Shown here piece by piece: positions 1 to 6,630 of a DNA stretch of 9,132 nt. The stretch spans positions 1 through 9,132 of the forward strand of contig SKMT01000580.1 in the NCBI GenBank assembly GCA_007120915.1, in the 5' to 3' direction. Positions within the stretch are counted from its first letter, which is position 1. Each line of letters opens with the position of its first letter. Source of the stretch: Myxococcales bacterium. GTDB lineage: Bacteria > Myxococcota_A > Bradymonadia > Bradymonadales > Bradymonadaceae. The notes under the pieces are model-generated. The model did no database searches and had not been told where the DNA came from. It was given only the letters and a program-made list of their open reading frames with translations. Both the position numbers and the translations under genes were made by a program.

Positions 1-1
1 C

Positions 2-1099
2 GAGGCGCTGGAAGCCTGGGAAGCTGGCGTTGAATATCAGGCTGCCGGCGATCTCAACGATGCCGCCGAGCAGTTTGAGATTGCCGTCGAGAAGGAACCG
101 ACCTTCGCCGAAGCCCATTACAACCTGGGCATGATCTACAGCGAGTTGGACCGCGCCGATCAGTCGCTGGAGCACATCCAGGAGGCTCGAGATCTGGAGC
201 CCGATGTCTTCGATTACATGGTCGCAGAGGCCAAAGCCAGCGCCGAAGCCGGTGAGTACGAAGATGCCCGTCGGCTCTTCAATGAGGTGATCAACCGCCA
301 GCCCGACAACCTGACGGCGATCAACAACCTTGCGATCATTTCGCTTCGCGAGGGCGACGACCAACAAGCACACGAGCACGTCGAGGCGATCCTTCGGGAG
401 GACAACGACCACGTCGGTGCGCTCAACACCCTGGGACTGATCAACATGGAGCGGGGCAATATCTCACTGGCTCGGTTCGTACTGGAGCAGGCGCTGGAGC
501 AGGACGAAGAAAACCCGGATATCCACAACAACCTGGGGCTGGTGTACATGCAGGACGGTGACATCCCGCGGGCGGTTCACCACTTCGACCAGGCCGTCGA
601 GCTCGACACCAATTACCTGGAGAGCCGGATGAATCGCGGGGCGATCCTGATCGAGTATCTCGACTACGATCGGGTCTACGAGGACTACAGCCATGTCGTG
701 GAGTTGGCCCCGGAAAGCTGTGAAGCCAACCTCGGGATGGCAGCCGCCCAGTTTGCCCAGCGCGAGTACGAAAAAGCGGATGAACTGTTCGACCACTACG
801 TCAGCGAATGCGACGAAAACCACTACTCAAGCTGGGAACGCATCGCTGAGTTGAACGAAGGGCATCTGCAGAGTCCTGAGCGCGCCATCAAAGCCTACGA
901 ACAGCTTCTGGAACTGTCGGACGACGAAGACGACATCACCCAGTACGAAGCGGAGATCACGTTTTTGGAAAACCAGATCGAGCGGGCCGAAGAAGAGGAC
1001 GAACCGGCCGATCAGGTCAAACCCGAAGATGCCGACGAAGACGACGAAGCCGGGGATGTCGACGGGGAAGCAGAAGTCGAACAACCCGACGAAGAGTGA
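2..1099 (+). CDS. TPR-repeat protein, 5'-truncated (GltE/AglT-like)
   Basis: The reading frame is open from base 2, before the first ATG at 131, so the gene begins left of the window; the TPR pattern already runs through the bases before 131, so 131 is not the true start. The visible 365 or so residues form about eight consecutive tetratricopeptide repeats, with recurring signatures such as AHYNLG, INNLA, LNTLG and HNNLGLVY, each followed by an A..F/L-A-L helix B and a D/P turn. A TPR array is a protein-protein interaction scaffold. The last 50 or so residues are a charged tail rich in Glu and Asp, ending in QPDEE. An N-terminal signal peptide or lipobox cannot be judged because that end is missing. 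The next two genes on the same strand encode an exported small protein and an AgmX-like protein. This makes a GltE/AglT-type gliding-motility TPR lipoprotein a reasonable guess, but TPR sequences alone do not prove it. Confidence 0.85.
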   Translation, partial: EALEAWEAGVEYQAAGDLNDAAEQFEIAVEKEPTFAEAHYNLGMIYSELDRADQSLEHIQEARDLEPDVFDYMVAEAKASAEAGEYEDARRLFNEVINRQPDNLTAINNLAIISLREGDDQQAHEHVEAILREDNDHVGALNTLGLINMERGNISLARFVLEQALEQDEENPDIHNNLGLVYMQDGDIPRAVHHFDQAVELDTNYLESRMNRGAILIEYLDYDRVYEDYSHVVELAPESCEANLGMAAAQFAQREYEKADELFDHYVSECDENHYSSWERIAELNEGHLQSPERAIKAYEQLLELSDDEDDITQYEAEITFLENQIERAEEEDEPADQVKPEDADEDDEAGDVDGEAEVEQPDEE

Positions 1100-1118
1100 T
1101 CCCCACCAGGGGCGATCA
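1097..1118 (+). other. Hairpin at the stop codon of the TPR gene
   Basis: Arm TGATCCCC (1097-1104) pairs with GGG plus GATCA (1109-1111 and 1114-1118) around the loop ACCA, with a GC bulge at 1112-1113, giving about 8 base pairs. It overlaps the TGA stop. No T-run follows, so it is not a canonical intrinsic terminator. It could slow decay or attenuate read-through into the next gene, or be chance. Confidence 0.3.
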
Positions 1119-1139
1119 CAACCTGCAACGCAGAAAAGA

Positions 1140-1167
1140 TTGACGACGTTTGATCCACTCTGATAGT
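1140..1167 (+). promoter_or_regulatory. Possible sigma-70-type promoter before the small exported protein
   Basis: TTGACG at 1140-1145 (5 of 6 to the consensus -35) lies 16 bp from GATAGT at 1162-1167 (4 of 6 to the -10). A start of transcription near 1174 would leave a leader of about 45 nt before the ATG at 1220. The 120-bp gap after the TPR gene leaves room for an internal promoter, but the match is modest and this lineage's promoters are not well known. Confidence 0.3.
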
Positions 1168-1219
1168 TTTGCCCTAACGCACGTTGACCTTTGGAGAGGC
1201 ACAGCCGAGAGGAGATACC

Positions 1220-1471
1220 ATGATGAAACGTTGTCTGTTTGTGATGGTGCTGGCCTTCGGTCTGACACTCGGCGCGACGGCGATGGCCGATGATGAGCCG
1301 GAAACCGAGTTCTACGACTTTGAAGACATGCACATCGACGGGGAATTCGTCTCGCCCGACCTGGAGCACATGGAAGCACAGGGAGAGGCACAGTTCGACC
1401 GGCTGCTCAATCTTCAGACCAGCTTCATCCCGCGGGTCGAGGAGAGCACAGACGACCCGTCGTTTCGATAA
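1220..1471 (+). CDS. Small exported protein (83 aa) between TPR and AgmX-like genes
   Basis: The start at 1220 is set by a strong Shine-Dalgarno GAGAGGAGA (1207-1215), 5 nt from ATG; a TTG further upstream (1184) has no such site. The protein opens with MMKRC, a hydrophobic core (residues 6-20) and an AMA cleavage motif at 21-23, a classical Sec signal peptide. The mature chain is about 60 residues and acidic (DDEPETEFYDFEDMHIDGEF). It carries the spaced features F-x-D-F-x-x-M-x-I-x-G-x-x-x-x-P followed by FDRLLNLQTSFIPRV. There are no mature cysteines, so no lipobox or disulfide. Its position between a TPR gene and a ZnR-GYF-TonB gene suggests a periplasmic partner of that envelope complex, perhaps a GltF-like role. 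I do not recognise a characterised family with certainty. Confidence 0.8.
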   Translation: MMKRCLFVMVLAFGLTLGATAMADDEPETEFYDFEDMHIDGEFVSPDLEHMEAQGEAQFDRLLNLQTSFIPRVEESTDDPSFR

Positions 1472-1592
1472 GAGGACTCGCCGCGTCTTACTGACAGTGG
1501 CAATCGTAGGTCGGGGGGTAGCCCCACCCGGTCAGCGCTGAATACAGAGAGCTTGTGACGATCAATCGGATCAGCCCAGGAGCGATCCCGTA

Positions 1593-3536
1593 ATGAAGAT
1601 AATCTGTGATAGTTGTGGCGCAAAGTACTCGATCGCCGATGAAAAGGTGGAGGGGAAGGTCTTCAAGATCCGATGCAAGAAATGCAGCGAGGTCATTGTG
1701 GTCGAGGGGACTGATGATGAGGTGGCCGATCAGCAAGGCGACTATGCCGATGCGTATGGTGGTACCGACGCCGCGGAGTGGTACGTCGTAATCGAAGGTG
1801 AGCGCGTCGGACCGGTTACCGCTGAGGAAGTCGACTCCTACTTCGGTGTGGGCAAACTGCATGCCGAAAGTTACGTGTGGAAAGAGGGGATGGATGACTG
1901 GGTGATGCTGGAGACGGTCTCCCAGTTTGAGCATCTCTTCGAGAACGCCACGGGACCAAACGAGGAGACCATCATTGCCGATCAGTCCGGCGATCCCGTC
2001 AGCGGAACGGACGCCCACATGGGCGCATCAGCGGACTCCGCAGCAGCCGGAGGCTACGGCGCTGAGGCCGGAGGCTACGACAGCGGCATGGATTACGCCG
2101 AAGGTGGCGACGCCACGGCGGTGATCGACTCCGAAAAATTCAAACAGGAAAACTTCGAGGAGTTCGGCGCCGGCGGTGATTCTCATGCCGAAGTGGAGAC
2201 CACAGGAGAAAGCGGACAATTTGCCGCCGTCGAAAGCGGCAGCTACGACCAGCAAGAATCTGCCGGTGGTTTCGGCGCCGGCGGTGATGCCGCCGCTGAC
2301 CAGGATGATGGCTACGAGTCCGACCAGGGCGGAATGTTTGCCGCATTCGATGAGGCTGATGATGGCGGCGGGTACGACGATGGCGGCTTCGATGACCCCG
2401 GCTTCGATAACGTCTCTTCCGGTGGTGGAGCCGCCGGCGGCGGTTCTGCGGATCTGACCGGGGGCGATGACGACCTGGTGGGCGCCAGAAATGAAAACAG
2501 CGTGCTGTTCAGCCTGTCGAACGTCGACAATTCCCCCTCCTCCGGATCGTCTTCCGGCTCCGGTGGGGCGCAGTCCGGCCACGCTCAGGGCAGTGACAAG
2601 TCGGGGCTGATCGACATCCAGTCGCTCGCTTCGACCCACGCTGCGATGAAGGACAGCGGTGACAGCGGTGGCAGTGGGGATGACGAAGAATTCGTCGCCA
2701 ACACCATGAGCATGCCCGCGCTCGCTCCCAGCGGCAGCCAGAAGAGCAACACCGGGCTGATTATCGGTGTCTCTGCCGGCGCTGCCGTACTCGCAGCGGT
2801 GATGGCGGTGCTGGTGGTGATGGTGGTGTCGGACGACGATGAGCCGGAAGAAGAGACGGTCGTCGCCGAGGCTGCCGAACAGCAGGACGACGAAGCTGAC
2901 CAGGATGACGAGCTCGACGAAGCTGCCAGGGAAGCTCAGGAGGCCGCCGAGGCTGCTCAGGCTGCCCAGGAAGACGAAGACGAAGACGACGAAGAAGCCG
3001 ACGAGGACGACGACGAGGCCCGCGCCGAGGAAGAAGAGGCTCAGGAAGACGACGATGATGACGACGATGAGCCCGCCGTCGCCCAACGCCAACAGCCGCG
3101 CCAGCAGGCTCAGCCCAGCGGCGGTGGCGGTGGAGGCGGCGGTGGTGGCACCGCATCCGGCGGCGGTGGCTCCGGTGGTGGTGGCGGAGGCGGCATCGCT
3201 GATCGCCTTGACCAGCAACAGGATGAGCCCGCCCAGCAAGAACCGGAAGAAGACATTCCCGACAGCCTGTCGCGGTCGATGGTCCAGGAGACGATCGGGC
3301 AGTACAACTCCCGGGTCAACGACTGTGCCCGCAACAACAACCCCGATGATCTGAGCGGAAACGCCATGGTGCGCTTCGTGGTCACCGGCTCCGGCAATGT
3401 CACCAGTGCCGACGCTCAGGACGAATTTGCGGGCACCGAGGTCGGCAACTGCATCGAGGGCGTGGTCCAGAGCATGGAATTTCCGCGAACCCATGATGAT
3501 ACGCGGACCATCAACTTCCCGTTCACGGTTCGCTGA
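1593..3536 (+). CDS. AgmX/GltJ-like protein: zinc ribbon, GYF, TM helix, TonB-like C-terminus
   Basis: AGGAG at 1578-1582 precedes the ATG by 10 nt. Residues 1-38 form an MJ0042-type zinc ribbon with CxxC pairs C5/C8 and C28/C31. Residues 62-116 form a GYF_2 domain (EWYV, GPVTAEEV, VWKEGMDDWV). Residues 120-386 are a low-complexity linker rich in Gly, Ser, Asp and Ala. One membrane helix spans 389-412, so the N-terminal domains face the cytoplasm. The periplasmic part has a very acidic coiled stretch (414-497), a poly-glycine stretch (510-534) and a C-terminal TonB-like domain (about 558-647) with two cysteines, C578 and C620, that could form a disulfide. This is the layout of Myxococcus GltJ/AgmX, where the cytoplasmic ZnR and GYF domains respond to the polarity GTPase MglA and the periplasmic domain links to outer-membrane gliding components. 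The domain calls are firm; the role in gliding here is inferred. Confidence 0.85.
   Translation: MKIICDSCGAKYSIADEKVEGKVFKIRCKKCSEVIVVEGTDDEVADQQGDYADAYGGTDAAEWYVVIEGERVGPVTAEEVDSYFGVGKLHAESYVWKEGMDDWVMLETVSQFEHLFENATGPNEETIIADQSGDPVSGTDAHMGASADSAAAGGYGAEAGGYDSGMDYAEGGDATAVIDSEKFKQENFEEFGAGGDSHAEVETTGESGQFAAVESGSYDQQESAGGFGAGGDAAADQDDGYESDQGGMFAAFDEADDGGGYDDGGFDDPGFDNVSSGGGAAGGGSADLTGGDDDLVGARNENSVLFSLSNVDNSPSSGSSSGSGGAQSGHAQGSDKSGLIDIQSLASTHAAMKDSGDSGGSGDDEEFVANTMSMPALAPSGSQKSNTGLIIGVSAGAAVLAAVMAVLVVMVVSDDDEPEEETVVAEAAEQQDDEADQDDELDEAAREAQEAAEAAQAAQEDEDEDDEEADEDDDEARAEEEEAQEDDDDDDDEPAVAQRQQPRQQAQPSGGGGGGGGGGTASGGGGSGGGGGGGIADRLDQQQDEPAQQEPEEDIPDSLSRSMVQETIGQYNSRVNDCARNNNPDDLSGNAMVRFVVTGSGNVTSADAQDEFAGTEVGNCIEGVVQSMEFPRTHDDTRTINFPFTVR
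3120..3194 (+). repeat. GGN triplet tract encoding poly-glycine
   Basis: A run of 10, then 4, then 7 glycine codons (GGC, GGT, GGA mixed) is broken only by Thr-Ala-Ser and by Ser. It encodes a flexible hinge between the acidic segment and the TonB-like domain of the AgmX-like protein. Codons are mixed, which argues for selection on glycine rather than simple slippage alone, but length variation between strains is likely. Confidence 0.85.
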
Positions 3537-3560
3537 GAGTCTCGGGTACAGATCACTCCA

Positions 3561-5099
3561 TCACCGGCGGAAATCTACTTCCGTGTCGAACAGCCGGTCC
3601 AGCCGATCCTGTTCGACGCGCACCGCGATGGTGGAACCTCCACCTCCGATTGTGACACTCCCCGGCGGGGAGCCTTTTGGCTTGCGCACGTGTTTCGCCT
3701 CCGTGTAGGTCACCTCTACCACTGTATCTTCGCGCCCCCCCGAAAACTGTGCGGCCAGCGTGGCGGCGTCGACCAGATCCTCGCTGTGTAGCTCATCATC
3801 TTTTCGCATCCGCAACACGACATGAGAGCCAGGGAAGTTTCGAGCGTGCAACCAGATGTCGCGCCCTCGGGCCACGGACGTGGTCAGCTCGTCGTTGGCA
3901 CTGGCGTTGCGGCCCACCAGAATCTTGCTGCCGCTGGTCGCCTCAAATTCGCGATATGGGGGCAGGGGGCGATCTCGCTTCGCACCCTTTCGCCCACGGG
4001 CATCGTCCCGTGGCAGAAGACGCTTCTGCTCGAACTGTGACTTCAACTGGCTGAGTTGATCGAACTCTTCGGTTTGCTCGACTGTTTCGACGGCGCGACG
4101 GATCTTGTCGCGCAACTCCATGGTGTCGAGAAGCCGCTCTTCGACCTTGTCGCGTGCTGCCGTGAGGCGTCGGTATTCGTGGAAATAGTCGTCGATGTTT
4201 TCCTGGAGACTCTTGGAGGGATCGAGCGGAATTTCGGTCTCCGGCATGCCATCGCGGTAGAAGTCGGGCACTGTCACCGACTCGGCGCCGGGGTCGACCT
4301 CGCCGTAGGCCGACTGCAGCAGTTCTCCGCGCCGTCGGAACTCATCGGCGTCATCGATGCGCTCCAGATCGTCGCGAATATGATCGATGCGCCGCTCCAG
4401 GCGGTCGAGCCGGTTGTTGAGGCGACGTTGAAGCGAGCGGTGAAGCTGCTGTTGTCTCCGCTGGTGAAGCGACCGTGCCAGATAGTCGGCGAGTTGCTCG
4501 GAGCGGCTTCCGTCGGGCGGCACATCTCGCAGTACTTCTCGGACCTGATCGGTCTCCGCCCAGTCCGGCGGCGGTGGAGGGGCCTGATAGGAGGAGCCGG
4601 CTGCACCGTCGCGCCCACCCAGTAGTTTGCCCGGTCCGGTGGTAATAATTCGCTCAGCTTCGTCGAGCAGAAGCACATTGGGATGCCGGCCCAGCAGTTC
4701 GACGACCAGGATGACGGTCTGGCGGGGAGCGCTTTCGTCGCGGTCTTCGGGCTCCCAGTCCGGTTCGATGGCCTGGAACGTCATGAAGACGATGCGGTCC
4801 TGCTCGCTGATCTGCAGTTCTTCGAGCCAGGCTCCCTGCAGCCACTTGCGAAGTTGCATCGTAAACGGGGAGGGGTGAGGCGGCTGGTCCGGCTTGCCGT
4901 CGACGAGATGAATTCGGGTGTCCTTCGCCTCGGTGGCAACGAGCAGATGATACGTCGTACCCGGGGCCCGCAACTGGAAGACCAGTCGACTCGGCGAATC
5001 CTCGAACACCCGTTGTAGCCGCGACGGTACCAGCAACTCGTCGAGCTCCTCGACGACCAGCTCGGTCTCGCGCTGGGATAGATTGATGGTGTCAGTCAT
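3561..5099 (-). CDS. rqcH: RqcH/NFACT family ribosome quality control protein
   Basis: This 512-residue protein has the NFACT layout. The N-terminal NFACT-N domain (about 15-175) contains SPFTMQLRKWLQGA, then the D-R pair D101-R102 in EQDRIVFMTF, GRHPNVLLLD and YQAPPPPP. A basic coiled-coil middle follows (about 205-365, with RSLQRRLNNRLDRLERR). The C-terminal NFACT-R domain (DUF814, about 383-500) has GRNASANDELT, DIWLHARNFPGSHVVLR and RKPKGSPPGSV. In bacteria RqcH binds peptidyl-tRNA-stalled 50S subunits and recruits Ala-tRNA to add C-terminal alanine tails that mark truncated proteins for proteolysis; the D-R pair is needed for this. The helix-hairpin-helix part between NFACT-N and the coiled coil looks shortened compared with Firmicute RqcH (about 570 aa). 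The start fits the family N-terminus (ELVVEELDELL), but the Shine-Dalgarno is weak (CTGAG). It converges on the AgmX-like gene and diverges from the TPR lipoprotein gene. Confidence 0.9.
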   Translation of the reverse strand: MTDTINLSQRETELVVEELDELLVPSRLQRVFEDSPSRLVFQLRAPGTTYHLLVATEAKDTRIHLVDGKPDQPPHPSPFTMQLRKWLQGAWLEELQISEQDRIVFMTFQAIEPDWEPEDRDESAPRQTVILVVELLGRHPNVLLLDEAERIITTGPGKLLGGRDGAAGSSYQAPPPPPDWAETDQVREVLRDVPPDGSRSEQLADYLARSLHQRRQQQLHRSLQRRLNNRLDRLERRIDHIRDDLERIDDADEFRRRGELLQSAYGEVDPGAESVTVPDFYRDGMPETEIPLDPSKSLQENIDDYFHEYRRLTAARDKVEERLLDTMELRDKIRRAVETVEQTEEFDQLSQLKSQFEQKRLLPRDDARGRKGAKRDRPLPPYREFEATSGSKILVGRNASANDELTTSVARGRDIWLHARNFPGSHVVLRMRKDDELHSEDLVDAATLAAQFSGGREDTVVEVTYTEAKHVRKPKGSPPGSVTIGGGGSTIAVRVEQDRLDRLFDTEVDFRR

Positions 5100-5246
5100 A
5101 AACTCAGAACCGTGCGTGATGTATCTGCGTCAGGTCTCTGGGCTAAAGGTATGGCGTATCGATGAATTTGGAAAATCAGATCGTCGTGGTAGCCTCGGGA
5201 TGACAGTGGGGTCGGGCCGGGTTGTTCGGTACAGAGGAACGAAGAA
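5100..5246. other. Divergent intergenic region
   Basis: This 147-bp gap between the divergent rqcH and TPR lipoprotein genes must hold both promoters, but I find no convincing -35/-10 pair on either strand. The only clear signal is AGAGGAA (5233-5239), the ribosome binding site for the ATG at 5247. Confidence 0.5.
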
Positions 5247-6047
5247 ATGAAACACGAGATGACGAAAACAACGGGGTACATCTGCCGAACAATGGTGGCG
5301 GGGTGGCTGATGGTACTGCTTGTGGCGGCAACCTTCGCGGGCGGGTGCGCCATGTTTCATGACCAGGAGCAGGAAGATCAGGAGCAGGCGGAGTGGCACT
5401 ACGACATGGGCATGGGCTACTTCGAGTCCGGCGACACTACTCATGCGATCCGGGAGCTGACCCAGGCGATTGAGTACGACCCGGAGTACGCCGAAGCACA
5501 CTATCTTCTGGGGTTTATCTATCAGGGGCGACGCGACTACAGAAACGCGTTTCACCACTTTGAAGAGACCCTTCGAAGCGACTCCGATTACTACTTCGCC
5601 AAGAACAACCTGGGGACCGTATATCTGGCGATGGAGCGATGGGAAGATGCCGTGGAGATGTTCGATGCGCTTCTCGACGAGCAGCTCTATACCACTCCCG
5701 AGCTCGCCCATAACAACCTGGGCTGGGCGTATTACAACCTGGGTAGGTATTCCGAAGCGTTGGAACACCTTCGGATGGCAATGCACCTGTCGCCCGAGAT
5801 GTGTCTGGCCGACAACAACAAGGGACGGGTTCACGAAGCGATGGGCAACATGAGCGAGGCCGAGAGGTACTACCGGTCGGCCATCGAGAAGTGTCCTCAG
5901 GAGTATCAGGAGCCTCACTTTCACCTGGGGAGGCTGCTACAGAACCAGGGCAACGCCAACGCCGCTGCCCACTTTGAGCGGTGCATCGAAATCCGCTCGC
6001 AGAATGACCTCGCACAGCGATGTCGGCAGTATCTTGAGATTCACTGA
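5247..6047 (+). CDS. Tgl/PilW(PilF)-family TPR lipoprotein
   Basis: The ATG at 5247 follows AGAGGAA with a good spacing. The N-terminus has basic residues, a hydrophobic core (about 17-31) and a lipobox AGGC with the lipidated cysteine at C34. The +2 residue is Ala, not Asp, consistent with an outer-membrane lipoprotein. Six TPRs follow (about 49-80, 83-114, 117-147, 152-184, 187-219, 222-252). The third and fourth (KNNLGTVYLAMERWEDAVEM, then an insert with LYTTPELAHNNLGWAYYNLG) follow the pattern of PilF/PilW/Tgl proteins, which help the PilQ secretin assemble in the outer membrane for type IV pili. Four further cysteines (C186, C216, C246, C259) lie in the C-terminal half and could pair in the periplasm. 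The gene stands alone, divergent from rqcH and ending 4 bp from yceI, with no pil genes in view. A general TPR lipoprotein role remains possible. Confidence 0.8.
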   Translation: MKHEMTKTTGYICRTMVAGWLMVLLVAATFAGGCAMFHDQEQEDQEQAEWHYDMGMGYFESGDTTHAIRELTQAIEYDPEYAEAHYLLGFIYQGRRDYRNAFHHFEETLRSDSDYYFAKNNLGTVYLAMERWEDAVEMFDALLDEQLYTTPELAHNNLGWAYYNLGRYSEALEHLRMAMHLSPEMCLADNNKGRVHEAMGNMSEAERYYRSAIEKCPQEYQEPHFHLGRLLQNQGNANAAAHFERCIEIRSQNDLAQRCRQYLEIH

Positions 6048-6051
6048 TCGC

Positions 6052-6630
6052 TCAGAGAGGGGCGGCGTCGACCTCGACGACGAATGTCAATTCTTCCCGG
6101 TTTCTCAACGTCCCCATCGGGGCACGGTACGGTTTCAGCCCCAGATCGGAGTGGTCTAGCTCGACGCGCCCGGAAACGACAAGTTGGGGAGAGAACTGCA
6201 CGGAGACCGGAAAGTCGAAGTCGTGGCTTTTGCCCCGGATCTTTAGCGACGCCTTCAAAAGCCAGTTATCGCCGTCCGGAACGGCACCATCGACGCGAAA
6301 CGCCAGGGTGCCCCATTCGTCGGCGTTAAGCTGGTCTTTGGCGAGCATGTTCTTGCGGGTGGTACGGCGATCTTTGTCCGACACTTTGCCATTGAGACCG
6401 ACGCGGCGGCGATCGGCGGGATCATCGACCACCAGGTCGTGCACCGGGAAATCAAGAGAAAAGCGCAGTTCGCCGGGGTTGTCGGTGTCAATGGCAACTG
6501 TGGAGGTGAACTCATTGGCTCGCACCACGTGGTCGTGGCCCAGCCGCGACAACAGCTTGGAGTCATCGTTGTGAACGAGCACCGCCGCAAAGGTGTTGCC
6601 CGGTCGAAGTCGATAGCGTCGCGTCGTCAT
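6052..6630 (-). CDS. Cytoplasmic YceI-like domain protein
   Basis: The 192-residue product matches the YceI lipocalin-like fold. It has an N-terminal strand region with SRLGHDHVVRANEF near residues 28-41, a central helix segment around TRKNMLAKDQLNADEWGTLAF, a strand pair at LKASLKIRGKSHDFDFPV, and the closing SGRVELDHSDLGLKPYRAPMG. YceI proteins bind long isoprenoid or fatty-acyl-like ligands; their cellular job is poorly known. There is no signal peptide, so this copy is probably cytoplasmic, unlike the periplasmic E. coli YceI. The start is firm: GGAGG (6635-6639 on this strand) sits 4 nt from ATG, and the ATG overlaps the TGA stop of the upstream ackA-pduL fusion (ATGA), so the two are translationally coupled. 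A link to acetate or acyl-phosphate metabolism is only suggested by that coupling. Confidence 0.85.
   Translation of the reverse strand: MTTRRYRLRPGNTFAAVLVHNDDSKLLSRLGHDHVVRANEFTSTVAIDTDNPGELRFSLDFPVHDLVVDDPADRRRVGLNGKVSDKDRRTTRKNMLAKDQLNADEWGTLAFRVDGAVPDGDNWLLKASLKIRGKSHDFDFPVSVQFSPQLVVSGRVELDHSDLGLKPYRAPMGTLRNREELTFVVEVDAAPL

Noticed and set aside
1184..1219. TTG start 12 codons upstream for the small exported protein
   Set aside because: The strong Shine-Dalgarno is placed for the ATG at 1220, and the signal peptide begins there.
1515..1525. GGGG-TAG-CCCC hairpin between the small protein and the AgmX-like gene
   Set aside because: Only 4 base pairs with no T-run; too weak to call a terminator.
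2028..3494. 488-codon frame on the - strand opposite the AgmX-like gene
   Set aside because: It is a mirror of the biased Gly/Asp/Ala codons of the sense gene; the translation is low-complexity with no domain, while the + strand frame has a zinc ribbon, GYF, TM and TonB-like domain.
5130..5924. 264-codon - strand frame opposite the TPR lipoprotein gene
   Set aside because: The + strand frame has a ribosome binding site, lipobox and six TPRs; the antisense frame is a codon-bias shadow.
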